From NCBI RefSeq assembly GCF_004297105.1, contig NZ_SCVE01000012.1, positions 558,001 through 622,000 on the forward strand: 64,000 nt of DNA, in the 5' to 3' direction. Shown piece by piece: positions 33,858 through 41,541 of the stretch. Each line of letters starts with the position of its first letter. Position 1 is the stretch's first letter. Both the position numbers and the translations under genes were made by a program. This DNA is from Herbiconiux sp. (GTDB lineage Bacteria > Actinomycetota > Actinomycetes > Actinomycetales > Microbacteriaceae). The notes beneath the pieces are model-generated. The model searched no databases, was not told the origin of the DNA, and worked only from the letters and a program-made list of their open reading frames with translations.

Positions 33858-34835
33858 ATGACGCTCACCCCGCTCGGCAGCGCGTTCGACCTCGACTCCT
33901 CCACCCTGCGGGTCGTCGCCGCCATCGCCGAGTACGGGTCGATCACGCGCGCAGCGGCGGTCCTCGGCCTCAGCCAGCCGGCGGTGAGCCAGCACCTGAA
34001 GAAGGTCGAGTCGCGCATCGGCATGCCGCTCGTCACACGCGCGGGGCGGGGCATCCGGTTGACGGATGCCGGTGCCGTCGTCGCCCGGCACGCCACCACC
34101 GTGCTCGCCGGACTCGAGTCGACCGCGGGCGAACTCGCCGACCTCGCCGGGCTGCGCGCCGGCCGGGTGCGGCTCGCCGCGTTTCCGTCGGCCTCGTCCA
34201 CGATCGTGCCCCGCCTGCTGAAGTCGATGGCCGCCGAGCACGCCGGCGTTCGCTTCACCTATCTCGAGGCCGAGCCGCCAGAGGCCATCACGGCGGTGCG
34301 CGACGGGGTCAGCGACCTCGCGATCGCATTCCACTACCCGGCCGACCGCAAAGACCCCTTCGCGGCGAGCGCCGACGGGCTCGAGGTGCACGAACTCGTT
34401 CGCGACGAGGTGCTCGTGCTGGTGCCCGACGGCCATCCGGTTCTCTCCGCGACGAGCTCGCTGCCGACGGATGCCGCCACCGCGGCCCCGATCGCCCTCT
34501 CGGCCCTCCGGCACGAGAACTGGATCGCGGGCTGTCCGCGCTGCCGCAGCCACCTGCTCGACTCCTGCGCCACGAGCGGCTTCGCCCCGTCGATCGGCTT
34601 CGAGACCGACAATTTCGTGGCCGTGATGAGCATGGTGGCGGCGGGCCTCGGCGTGGCTCTGGTGCCGGCCCTCGCGATCGCGGCCTCACCCGTTCCCGCG
34701 GGCGTCACCGCCCGGCCCACGGCTGCCGGCGACCATCGCTGGATCGTGGCCGTCACCCGCCCCGGCGCCGCCGGCATCCCGGCAGTGGGCGAGGCGCTCC
34801 GGATGCTGCGCCGCGACGCCATCGGCCACCCCTGA
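33858..34835 (+). CDS. LysR family transcriptional regulator
   Basis: At 325 residues it has the usual LysR size. The N-terminal winged helix (about 9-68) reads T-L-R-V-V-A-A-I-A-E-Y-G-S-I-T-R-A-A and L-S-Q-P-A-V-S-Q-H-L-K-K-V-E. A periplasmic-binding-protein-like effector domain follows (about 95-310). A CxxC in G-C-P-R-C-R and another C nearby in the effector domain are unusual and could respond to oxidation. It is divergent from the PLP enzyme, the standard arrangement of LysR regulator and target. Confidence 0.92.
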   Translation: MTLTPLGSAFDLDSSTLRVVAAIAEYGSITRAAAVLGLSQPAVSQHLKKVESRIGMPLVTRAGRGIRLTDAGAVVARHATTVLAGLESTAGELADLAGLRAGRVRLAAFPSASSTIVPRLLKSMAAEHAGVRFTYLEAEPPEAITAVRDGVSDLAIAFHYPADRKDPFAASADGLEVHELVRDEVLVLVPDGHPVLSATSSLPTDAATAAPIALSALRHENWIAGCPRCRSHLLDSCATSGFAPSIGFETDNFVAVMSMVAAGLGVALVPALAIAASPVPAGVTARPTAAGDHRWIVAVTRPGAAGIPAVGEALRMLRRDAIGHP

Positions 34836-34885
34836 TCGCACGGGCGAGGCCAAGTGGGCCCGCCCCCGCGTTCAGGCCCATCGAG

Positions 34886-34934
34886 TTGCCACGTCATGCG
34901 GCTTCCGACGTCGACCTGCCACACGGTGTGGCAC
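34886..34934 (+). repeat. 49-bp half-site plus palindrome element, copy 3 (degenerate)
   Basis: TTGCCACGTC at 34886 is followed exactly 30 bp later by CTGCCACACGGTGTGGCAC (34916-34934). It lies in the 119-bp gap between convergent genes. Confidence 0.7.
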
Positions 34935-34954
34935 GTCGGCAGGCACGCTCTGCT

Positions 34955-35932
34955 CTAGTAGACGTACTCCAGGAAGTCGGTGCCAAGCGTGCGCATCGCG
35001 TCGAGCACCGAGAGGCGAGCCGGCAAGCCGGTGTCGTTGAAGCGCATGGTCACCGCATAGGAGACACCCGCGCGGGGGCCCGTCACCACGCCCGCCTCCG
35101 AGCGCACCCCCGCATCCGTTCCCGTCTTGTTGAAGAGCGAGAGCCCGTGGTCTTCCCCCGTGTGCGCCAGCGGGTCGAGCCCGAACGCGCCCGCGACCAT
35201 CGAGAGGTCGGCGCCCAGCCCCAGCCAGCCGCTCACGAGACGCGAGGTCGTCTCGTCGACCACCTCGCCGCGGGCGAGCTGCCGGAACAGGCCCGCGAGC
35301 TCGCGCGCCGATCCCACCGAGAGCTGAGGCGCATCATCCGGGCCCCGCACATCGCGAACGATGTCGAGGAGCAGGGTGCGGCGGAGGCCGAGCGACTCGG
35401 CGCGCGACCGCACGGCGTCGAGGCCGATACGGCGCAGCAGCACGTTCGTGGCGAGGTTGTCGCTCGTGGCCCCGATGAGCGCGGCGAGATCGGCCACGGG
35501 CAGCGCGGGCACCTGCAGGTGCTGCCAGAGACCGGAGTCACCGACCGAGTCCTGAGCGGTGCGGTTCAGGATGCTGAGCGCCTCGGCACCGGGGGCGGCC
35601 CGGGCCGTGCGGGCCGAGGGTGAGCCCGATCCTCCCGAAGCCGACGCGCCATCCCGCGCCGAGATGCGTGCCGCCACCTCGATGAGCAGCAGCACCTTGC
35701 CGATCGAGGCCGTCGGCACCGACAGATGATCGTCGACCGAGAACAGCACCCGTCCGGATGCCACATCGATCGCACAGGCCGTGACCTGCACGCCCGACAG
35801 CGCCAGTTCGGTCAGCGAGGCGAAGCCTTTGCGGAAGATCACACCATCGTCGGCCGTGGCATCCGATCGCCGCCCGCGCGGGGCGATCTCCTCGCGCTCA
35901 CTGCGGGCGCGGCGCCGGATGGAATCGGCCAT
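34955..35932 (-). CDS. class A beta-lactamase-like serine hydrolase
   Basis: The 325-residue protein has the serine beta-lactamase/PBP-like triad: S-x-x-K in T-A-S-I-G-K-V (S76, K79), S-D-N in T-S-D-N-L-A-T-N, and K-T-G in N-K-T-G-T-D-A-G. This is the class A or beta-lactamase2 pattern. No signal peptide is visible: the N-terminus (1-35) is Arg/Glu-rich and hydrophilic, and GAAGGAGG lies 9 nt before the ATG at 35932, so the start is well supported. An extra Ser/Gly/Ala-rich insertion lies at about 90-110. Antibiotic hydrolysis cannot be inferred; some members cleave other substrates. Confidence 0.82.
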   Translation of the reverse strand: MADSIRRRARSEREEIAPRGRRSDATADDGVIFRKGFASLTELALSGVQVTACAIDVASGRVLFSVDDHLSVPTASIGKVLLLIEVAARISARDGASASGGSGSPSARTARAAPGAEALSILNRTAQDSVGDSGLWQHLQVPALPVADLAALIGATSDNLATNVLLRRIGLDAVRSRAESLGLRRTLLLDIVRDVRGPDDAPQLSVGSARELAGLFRQLARGEVVDETTSRLVSGWLGLGADLSMVAGAFGLDPLAHTGEDHGLSLFNKTGTDAGVRSEAGVVTGPRAGVSYAVTMRFNDTGLPARLSVLDAMRTLGTDFLEYVY

Positions 35933-36012
35933 GCTCGGGTGTCCTCCTTCAGCCGGGCGCTGCCTGAAGCGCGGCTCGTCCCGCATTCGCCCAGGCAGCA
36001 GCCAACGGGCTA

Positions 36013-38073
36013 CTACCAGATGGTCACACGTTCACCTGGGTTCAACCAGAGACTGTCTGATGAAGTCACGTCGAAGGCATCGTAGAACTCGTCGATGTTG
36101 CGCACGATCTGGTTGCAGCGGAACTCGTTCGGCGAGTGCGGGTCGATCGACAGCAGACGGATGACCTCCTCGTCGCGCGACTTCTGCTGCCAGGCCTGAG
36201 CCCAGGAGAGGAAGAAGCGCTGGGCGCCGCTGAGCCCGTCGATCACGGGGGGCTCGACCACGGTTCCGGATGCGTCACGCAGCGAGAGCAGGTACGCCTT
36301 CCACGCGATTCCGAGGCCTCCGAGATCGCCGATGTTCTCGCCGATGGTGAGCGCACCGTTCACGTGGTGGTCCGGAACCTGAGCAGGAGCGAGGGCGTCG
36401 TACTGGGCGATGAGGGAGGAGGTGAGCTTGTCGAACGCCTCCCGGTCGTCGGCCGTCCACCAGTCGGTGAGCCGGCCGTCGCCGTCGAAGCGGGAGCCCT
36501 GGTCGTCGAAGCCGTGGCCGATCTCGTGCCCGATCACGGCGCCGATGGCACCGTAGTTGGCGGCGGCATCCCTCGTCTCGTCGAAGAACGGGAACTGCAG
36601 GATGGCGGCGGGGAAGACGATCTCGTTGAAGCCGGGGTTGTAGTACGCATTGATGGTCTGCGGGGTCATGAACCACTCGTCGCGGTCGAGCGGCTTGCCG
36701 ATCTTGCCGAGCTCGCGCTGGAACTCGAACTCGCTCGTGGCCCGCACGTTCGCGATGAGGTCGGCGGGGTCGACCACGAGCGAGGAGTAGTCGCGCCACT
36801 TCTCGGGGAAACCGATCTTCGGCGTGAACTTGCCCAGCTTCTCGAGGGCGCGCTCGCGGGTGGCCGGGCTCATCCAGTCGAGGGTCGAGATCGACTCGCG
36901 GTAGGCCTCGATGAGATTGTCGACCAGAACGTCCATGGCGGCCTTCGCCGTCGGCGGGAAGTGCTGCTCGACGTAGATGCGGCCGATGGCCTCGCCCATC
37001 GCGCCCTCGGTGAACGAGACGCCGCGCTTCCACCGCTCGCGCATGCTCGGCGTGCCGGTGAGGGTGCGCGCGTAGAAGTCGAAGTTCTCCTCGACGAAAC
37101 CGCTCGAGAGGTAGGGCGCCCAGCCGTGCACGACCTTCCAGGAGAGCCAGTCCTTCCAGCTCTCGAGGGGAACGGATGTGAGTGCCTCCGCGAGCCCCGT
37201 GATGAAACTGGGTTCGCGCACCACGAGTTCGTCGAAGACCCCGTCGGGGGCGTCGAGCGCGTTCTTCCAGATCTCGAAGAGCGAGACATCCGCGTCATCG
37301 TCGTCATCCTCGATGCTCGCGTCGGCACCGGCACCGGGACTGGTCTCCACGGCCGCCGCCGCGGGCACGTTCGCCAGGTCGCCCGCGAGGTCGAGGAACT
37401 CGCCCCACGACACGAGGTTGTAGGTGGCCTGCGCATCGCGGGTGCGCACGTTGTCCCAGTGCGACGTCGCGATCAGCGTCTCGAGGTCGAACACGCGCTG
37501 GGCACGCACGGGGGCGTCATCGAGACCCGCGAGTTCGAACATCCGCTGGATGTGGGCGAGGTAGGCCTCGCGGATGGGCGCGAACTTCTCATCGCGGAAG
37601 TAGCTCTCATCCGGCAACGAGATGCCGCCCTGCTCCACGAACACGAGGTAGCGCTCGGGGTTGCCCGGGTCGTTGTCGACGAAGAGACGCAGGAGGCCCG
37701 AGACGCCTTCGCGCTCGAGGCGGCCCAGGATGCGGGCGAGCGACACCACGTCGTCGATCGTGTCGATCAGGGCGAGCTGAGGGGCGACGGGGGCGGCACC
37801 GAGTTCGTCGATGCGCTTCTCGTCCATGAAGCTCGTGAACAGGTCGCCGAACTTCCGGGCCTCGGTGCCCTCGGGCGCGGTCTGCGCCTCCTCGATGATC
37901 ACGCGCACGGCCTTCTCGGCCTCTTCGGCGAGCTGGTAGAAGGAGCCCCAGCGCGCCTTGTCGTCGGGGATCGGGGTCGCCGCGATCCATTTGCCATTGA
38001 CGTGGCGGAACAGGTCGTCCTGTGCGCGGATGGTCGGGTCGAGTGCGGTCGTGTCGATTCCGGATGCAGTCAC
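36013..38073 (-). CDS. M13 family zinc metallopeptidase (neprilysin-like)
   Basis: The 686-residue protein has both M13 zinc motifs: H-E-x-x-H in V-I-G-H-E-I-G-H-G-F-D-D (about 515) and the downstream E-N-I-G-D-L-G-G with the third ligand. Also present is the substrate-binding N-A-Y-Y-N-P (about 473). The family includes neprilysin and bacterial PepO; it cleaves short peptides. There is no signal peptide or membrane anchor, so it is probably cytosolic, like many bacterial M13 enzymes. The GTG start has TAGAGT 6 nt upstream. An acidic run (E-D-D-D-D-D) at about 252 is a local insertion. Confidence 0.94.
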   Translation of the reverse strand: MTASGIDTTALDPTIRAQDDLFRHVNGKWIAATPIPDDKARWGSFYQLAEEAEKAVRVIIEEAQTAPEGTEARKFGDLFTSFMDEKRIDELGAAPVAPQLALIDTIDDVVSLARILGRLEREGVSGLLRLFVDNDPGNPERYLVFVEQGGISLPDESYFRDEKFAPIREAYLAHIQRMFELAGLDDAPVRAQRVFDLETLIATSHWDNVRTRDAQATYNLVSWGEFLDLAGDLANVPAAAAVETSPGAGADASIEDDDDDADVSLFEIWKNALDAPDGVFDELVVREPSFITGLAEALTSVPLESWKDWLSWKVVHGWAPYLSSGFVEENFDFYARTLTGTPSMRERWKRGVSFTEGAMGEAIGRIYVEQHFPPTAKAAMDVLVDNLIEAYRESISTLDWMSPATRERALEKLGKFTPKIGFPEKWRDYSSLVVDPADLIANVRATSEFEFQRELGKIGKPLDRDEWFMTPQTINAYYNPGFNEIVFPAAILQFPFFDETRDAAANYGAIGAVIGHEIGHGFDDQGSRFDGDGRLTDWWTADDREAFDKLTSSLIAQYDALAPAQVPDHHVNGALTIGENIGDLGGLGIAWKAYLLSLRDASGTVVEPPVIDGLSGAQRFFLSWAQAWQQKSRDEEVIRLLSIDPHSPNEFRCNQIVRNIDEFYDAFDVTSSDSLWLNPGERVTIW

Positions 38074-38079
38074 ACGCCA

Positions 38080-38085
38080 ACTCTA
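38080..38085 (-). promoter_or_regulatory. -10 hexamer TAGAGT for the M13 peptidase gene
   Basis: TAGAGT on the minus strand ends 6 nt before the GTG at 38073; leaderless start. Confidence 0.48.
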
Positions 38086-38118
38086 ATCACGTGCGCCGAG
38101 TGGATACCCGCCACCGCG

Positions 38119-38679
38119 CTACGCGTGCGTCTCCGCGTCCAGCAGCGCCATGACCTGGTCGAGGACGACGGTCATCGAGCGTGACTCGTGGTCGGTCGCC
38201 CACTCCTCGAGGGCGGTATGGAAGAGCAGAGCCCCGAGCTCGGCGACCACGCCGGCCCGGAGTGAGGGCACTCCCCGCTCGATGAATGCGGCGCGAGCCG
38301 CGCGCACGAGGTCATCCCGCTTGCGGGCATCCCGGTCACGCAACGAGTCGTTCGCGTGGATGATCGCCCGGAGCGCGGCCGTCTGCTCTCCTTGGCCCGC
38401 GAACTGCTCCGTCGCGACACGATCGAGCACGAGCCGTACGACTTCCATCGGCTCGAGATCCGCGGGGGCCTCGGCGATCAGCCGGGCAGCCCGCTCCGGT
38501 ATCTCGTTCCCACCGAAGATCACCTCGCGCTTGTCGGCGAAGTACCGGAAGAACGTTCTCGTCGTCAGGCCGGCCCTGGCGGTTATCTGGGGAACCGTCG
38601 TCGCCGAGTACCCCTGTTCGGCGAACAGCTCGAAGGCCGCCCGCTGAAGGCGAGCGCGTGAGTCCGGCGCCCATCGCAT
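38119..38679 (-). CDS. TetR family transcriptional regulator
   Basis: The 186-residue protein has a TetR helix-turn-helix (about 8-52): R-A-A-F-E-L-F-A-E-Q-G-Y-S-A-T-T-V-P-Q-I-T-A-R-A, written here in part, ending T-F-F-R-Y-F-A-D-K-R-E-V-I. A ligand-binding helical domain follows. It is divergent from a two-gene oxidoreductase operon and probably represses it and itself through the palindromes in the 79 bp between. The ATG at 38679 is chosen since TAGACT ends 7 nt upstream; a GTG at 38703 lies inside the operator and is less likely. Confidence 0.9.
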   Translation of the reverse strand: MRWAPDSRARLQRAAFELFAEQGYSATTVPQITARAGLTTRTFFRYFADKREVIFGGNEIPERAARLIAEAPADLEPMEVVRLVLDRVATEQFAGQGEQTAALRAIIHANDSLRDRDARKRDDLVRAARAAFIERGVPSLRAGVVAELGALLFHTALEEWATDHESRSMTVVLDQVMALLDAETHA

Positions 38680-38686
38680 GACATCC

Positions 38687-38692
38687 AGTCTA
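38687..38692 (-). promoter_or_regulatory. -10 hexamer TAGACT for the TetR gene
   Basis: TAGACT on the minus strand ends 7 nt before the ATG at 38679 and lies 5 bp from the first operator palindrome. Confidence 0.48.
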
Positions 38693-38697
38693 GTTGA

Positions 38698-38739
38698 TGA
38701 CACGTCGTGTCATACTTATCGTGACGACACGACCTGTCA
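38698..38739. promoter_or_regulatory. two TetR-type operator palindromes
   Basis: TGACACGTCGTGTCA (38698-38712) is a perfect odd-centred palindrome. CGACACGACCTGTCA (38725-38739) matches it at 12 of 15 positions. The centres are 27 bp apart, between the divergent TetR and oxidoreductase genes. Confidence 0.7.
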
Positions 38740-38758
38740 TGACGATGAGGAGTCCGAG

Positions 38759-38809
38759 ATGACCACGCGAACCAGCACCTACCCACCCCCTGCGGGTGTG
38801 CGACCGTGA
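38759..38809 (+). CDS. 16-codon upstream ORF coupled to the oxidoreductase gene
   Basis: After GAGGAG at 7-8 nt, an ATG opens a reading frame coding for M-T-T-R-T-S-T-Y-P-P-P-A-G-V-R-P. It ends with a TGA that overlaps the GTG of the next gene (GTGA). The Shine-Dalgarno sequence belongs to this small ORF, not to the oxidoreductase. It contains three consecutive prolines, which slow ribosomes without EF-P. It may be a leader peptide with translational coupling, or a displaced native N-terminus: related enzymes often begin M-T-T-x-T. No codon is needed to be shifted except by an indel. Confidence 0.45.
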   Translation: MTTRTSTYPPPAGVRP

Positions 38810-39873
38810 GCGGCGGCAACGAAGCGCTGTGGCTCGACGCCCGGGGTCGGTTCGAGGTGCGAGAGGCCGGCCGGCCGTCACCGGGGCCGGGCCAGGTCGT
38901 CGTGCGGGTGCGATCGGTGGCGGTCAACCCGGTCGATGCGATCCCCGCCCCGTTCCGCCGCCTGGTCACGCCGTGGGTGCGGTATCCGACGGTGATCGGC
39001 ACCGATGTCGCCGGTGAGATCGCCGCTGTGGGCGAGGGTGTGACGCGATTCCGCATCGGCGATCGGGTCGTGGGCTTCGCGGCCGGCCAGGAGCGACCCC
39101 GCAACACCCCCTCGGAGGGCGGGTTCCAGCGCTACGTCACGGTCTTGGAGCGCGTGTGCACCGGGATCCCCGACGCCGTGTCCTTCGAGCGGGCTTCGGT
39201 TCTCCCGCTGGCGCTCTCGACGGCCGCCGCGGGACTGTACGAAGAGGATCAGCTCGCGTTGCCGTTCCCGGGTTCCACGCCGCCTGTCCGCGACGAGGTC
39301 GTGCTGGTGTGGGGAGCATCCACCAGCGTCGGAACCAACGCCGTCCAGCTCGCGCGGGCCAGCGGCTACGCCGTCGTCGCGACCGCCGGGCGCCACAACC
39401 ACGACCTCGTGCGGTCGCTCGGAGCGGAGGCGGTCTTCGACTACCGCGACCGCGACGTGCACCTCGAGGTCATCGACGCCGTGGGTGGTCGTCAGCTCGC
39501 GGGCACGATCGCCATCGGGAGCGGCTCCCTGACGCATGCGCTCCGCGTCGTCCGCGGCACCGAGGGAGACAAGCGGATCGCATCCGCCTACCCCGATCCG
39601 ATCACGCGGTTGCGGGCACTCCTGGAGCGAACCCGCGGCATCCGGGTGACCAGCATCTGGGGCGGAACCCCCGTGGTGTCGCCGGTCGGTCCGGCCATCT
39701 TCCGCGACTTCCTCCCCGAGGCACTGGCCTCCGGGCGATTCCGGCCGGCACCTGAGCCGCGACTCTCCGGCGTCGGCCTCTCGCAGATACCCGGGGCGCT
39801 GGCCGAGCTCCGCGCGGGCGTCTCCGCGGCCAAGCTCATCGTCACCATCGATCCGGAGGTACAGACATCGTGA
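38806..39873 (+). CDS. MDR superfamily zinc-independent alcohol dehydrogenase-like oxidoreductase
   Basis: The 355-residue protein belongs to the quinone-oxidoreductase branch of the medium-chain dehydrogenases. It has an N-terminal GroES-like domain with A-V-N-P-V-D-A-I (about 39-46) and G-T-D-V-A-G-E (about 65). The Rossmann domain shows W-G-A-S-T-S-V-G-T-N-A-V-Q-L-A (about 168-182). The Cys/His catalytic zinc ligands are absent. The substrate is unknown; such enzymes reduce enones or quinones. The GTG at 38806 overlaps the small upstream ORF. It is probably repressed by the divergent TetR and coupled to the next gene. Confidence 0.87.
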   Translation: MSGGNEALWLDARGRFEVREAGRPSPGPGQVVVRVRSVAVNPVDAIPAPFRRLVTPWVRYPTVIGTDVAGEIAAVGEGVTRFRIGDRVVGFAAGQERPRNTPSEGGFQRYVTVLERVCTGIPDAVSFERASVLPLALSTAAAGLYEEDQLALPFPGSTPPVRDEVVLVWGASTSVGTNAVQLARASGYAVVATAGRHNHDLVRSLGAEAVFDYRDRDVHLEVIDAVGGRQLAGTIAIGSGSLTHALRVVRGTEGDKRIASAYPDPITRLRALLERTRGIRVTSIWGGTPVVSPVGPAIFRDFLPEALASGRFRPAPEPRLSGVGLSQIPGALAELRAGVSAAKLIVTIDPEVQTS

Positions 39874-40517
39874 TGGTTCAGAAGACCTTTCTCGTCTTCG
39901 GCGCGACCGGCCGAACGGGCCGGCACTTCACCTCGCTGGCACTGAACGAGGGTCACCGCGTCAGGGTTCTGGTACGCGACCCCGGCACGCTCGACCCCGC
40001 CACCCCGCATCTCGAGATCCACCGGGGATCGATCACCGACCCGATCGACCTCGACCGTCTCGTGCACGGCTCCGACTTCGTGGTCTCGCTCCTGGGCAAT
40101 GCGCGCCTGCAGAAATCGCAGGAGATCAACACCGCCTTCGTGCGTCAGCTCGTGCCGGCCATGCGACGCCAGGGTGTCAAGCGGTTCCTGTATCAAGCGG
40201 GCGGTCTGAGCTCCCCGCCGGATCGCGCGCTGCCGCCGATTCTGCGGGCGATCAGGAGCACCGTGGCCCGCAGGCATCTCGGACAGCACAGAGACAACGA
40301 AGCCGTCATGCGCTACCTGGCCGAGGAGGCCGAGGACATCGAATGGATGGTGCACCGGGCAGGCATCGGCTCGGACGGGCCATCCAAAGGCGTGCTGGAG
40401 AGATCCAGCCGGAAGGTGAGCATCGCCACCTTCCGCGACTGCGCGTCCTACGACTACCGGATCCTCACGGATGCGAGCGCCATCCACACTTGCGACGTCA
40501 GCGCCTACCGCCCGTAG
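39870..40517 (+). CDS. NAD(P)-binding atypical short-chain dehydrogenase (NmrA-like)
   Basis: The 215-residue protein has the glycine motif G-A-T-G-R-T-G-R-H (about 11-19) of atypical SDR/NmrA-like proteins and V-R-V-L-V-R-D-P after the second beta strand. No Y-x-x-x-K catalytic pair is clear, so it may be a sensor or reductase of the NAD(P)H-binding group. Its GTG overlaps the preceding stop codon (GTGA), so it is translated with the oxidoreductase and is likely under the same TetR control. Confidence 0.83.
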   Translation: MMVQKTFLVFGATGRTGRHFTSLALNEGHRVRVLVRDPGTLDPATPHLEIHRGSITDPIDLDRLVHGSDFVVSLLGNARLQKSQEINTAFVRQLVPAMRRQGVKRFLYQAGGLSSPPDRALPPILRAIRSTVARRHLGQHRDNEAVMRYLAEEAEDIEWMVHRAGIGSDGPSKGVLERSSRKVSIATFRDCASYDYRILTDASAIHTCDVSAYRP

Positions 40518-40553
40518 CTGCGGCGGGCGCGGTCGGGCGGGTGGTCGCTCGCG

Positions 40554-40928
40554 TCAGGCGAGCAGCTTGGCCTTGGCCGCCGTGAACTCGTCGTCGGTGA
40601 GGATGCCCTGCTCCTTGAGCGCGGCGAGTTTCTGGAGCTCGGCGATGATGTCCACCCCACCGGCCGGGCCCGCCTGCGCCGGCGCGACCAGGGGCGGGGC
40701 CACCGGAGCCGCGGGGGTCTGCGCCGCGACGGCCGCGGCCGCAGCCGCGTCGATCTGCGCCTGCTGCTGCTGGGCGGCCCAGGCCTCCTGCTGCTGCTCT
40801 TCCTGCGACTTCTGCTGCTGGCGGCGCTGCATGCCGCCGCTCACCGCACTTGCGGTTCCGGCCACCACGGCGGTGCGGGCGGCGAGGCCGAGGAGGCCGG
40901 GTCGGCCCATTCTTCTGAATCCGGGCAT
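40554..40928 (-). CDS. SHOCT domain protein with hydrophobic N-terminus
   Basis: The 124-residue protein has a short hydrophobic segment (about 10-30), a Gln/Ala-rich coiled region (about 34-75), a Pro/Ala linker, and a C-terminal SHOCT domain (about 93-124: L-Q-K-L-A-A-L-K-E-Q-G-I-L-T-D-D-E-F). SHOCT domains are oligomerisation modules. AGGAG lies 7 nt before the ATG at 40928. It often occurs next to DUF6325 genes in actinobacteria, as here. Confidence 0.85.
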   Translation of the reverse strand: MPGFRRMGRPGLLGLAARTAVVAGTASAVSGGMQRRQQQKSQEEQQQEAWAAQQQQAQIDAAAAAAVAAQTPAAPVAPPLVAPAQAGPAGGVDIIAELQKLAALKEQGILTDDEFTAAKAKLLA

Positions 40929-41002
40929 TTCATAACTCCTCTGGGTACGTCTCGGGGTGATGCGGGGGTGCGACGGATGCCGCGCGGGTGTCGTCGAGGC
41001 AG

Positions 41003-41428
41003 CTACTCGGCGATGAGCGCGAGAACCTCGTTGACCACGGGCGCCGGGATGCGCTCCGTGCTGATAACGGCGCCACGGCCGGCGGCGAGCTTCGACGCGA
41101 GCGACTTCGCCCACACCAGCTCCACCACGAGCAGTGCGGCCGAGGAACCGGCGGGGATATCGGCGGCGAGCTCCTCCACGTCGTCGACCGAGGCCAGTCC
41201 CGTGGCCTCGAGCACGAGTTCGCCGAAGCCGATCGCGTCTCCGGCGTCTTCGAGTTCGAGCACCTCCAGGTCGCCCTCGGGCGACTTCGTGACGAAGAGC
41301 AGATCGAGCAGGCGCACGGCGCCGGAATCGATGACCTCTTCGAAGGCCTGCACGATCTCGGGCCCGGGGCGCTCGCCCTCGAACCCCACGAGGATCAGCT
41401 CGACCGGACCATAGGTGAATTCAGCCAT
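41003..41428 (-). CDS. DUF6325 family protein
   Basis: The 141-residue soluble protein matches the DUF6325 (formerly DUF1269-like) pattern: G-P-V-E-L-I-L-V-G-F-E-G at the start, an internal L-L-D-L-L-F-V-T-K, an acidic stretch, and L-V-V-E-L-V-W-A-K-S-L near residue 105. It is an alpha/beta protein of unknown function, commonly located with SHOCT-domain genes. Here the SHOCT gene follows it after 74 bp in the same direction, so they probably share a transcript. Confidence 0.82.
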   Translation of the reverse strand: MAEFTYGPVELILVGFEGERPGPEIVQAFEEVIDSGAVRLLDLLFVTKSPEGDLEVLELEDAGDAIGFGELVLEATGLASVDDVEELAADIPAGSSAALLVVELVWAKSLASKLAAGRGAVISTERIPAPVVNEVLALIAE

Positions 41429-41529
41429 CTCGGCCTCTCGTGTTCAGGTCGGCTCTGCGGCTGCGGGACAGCGCATCCGGGTCGACGATTCGCACGTTAC
41501 CAGTCGGCCGAGTCACCGCACCACCGTTC

Positions 41530-41535
41530 TAGGCT
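41530..41535 (+). promoter_or_regulatory. -10 hexamer TAGGCT for the MATE gene
   Basis: TAGGCT ends 6 nt before the GTG at 41542; leaderless start. Confidence 0.5.
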
Positions 41536-41541
41536 GAGCAG

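Noticed and set aside
38679-38703. GTG at 38703 as start of the TetR gene
   Set aside because: It lies within the first operator and upstream of the -10 box that gives a 7-nt gap to the ATG at 38679.
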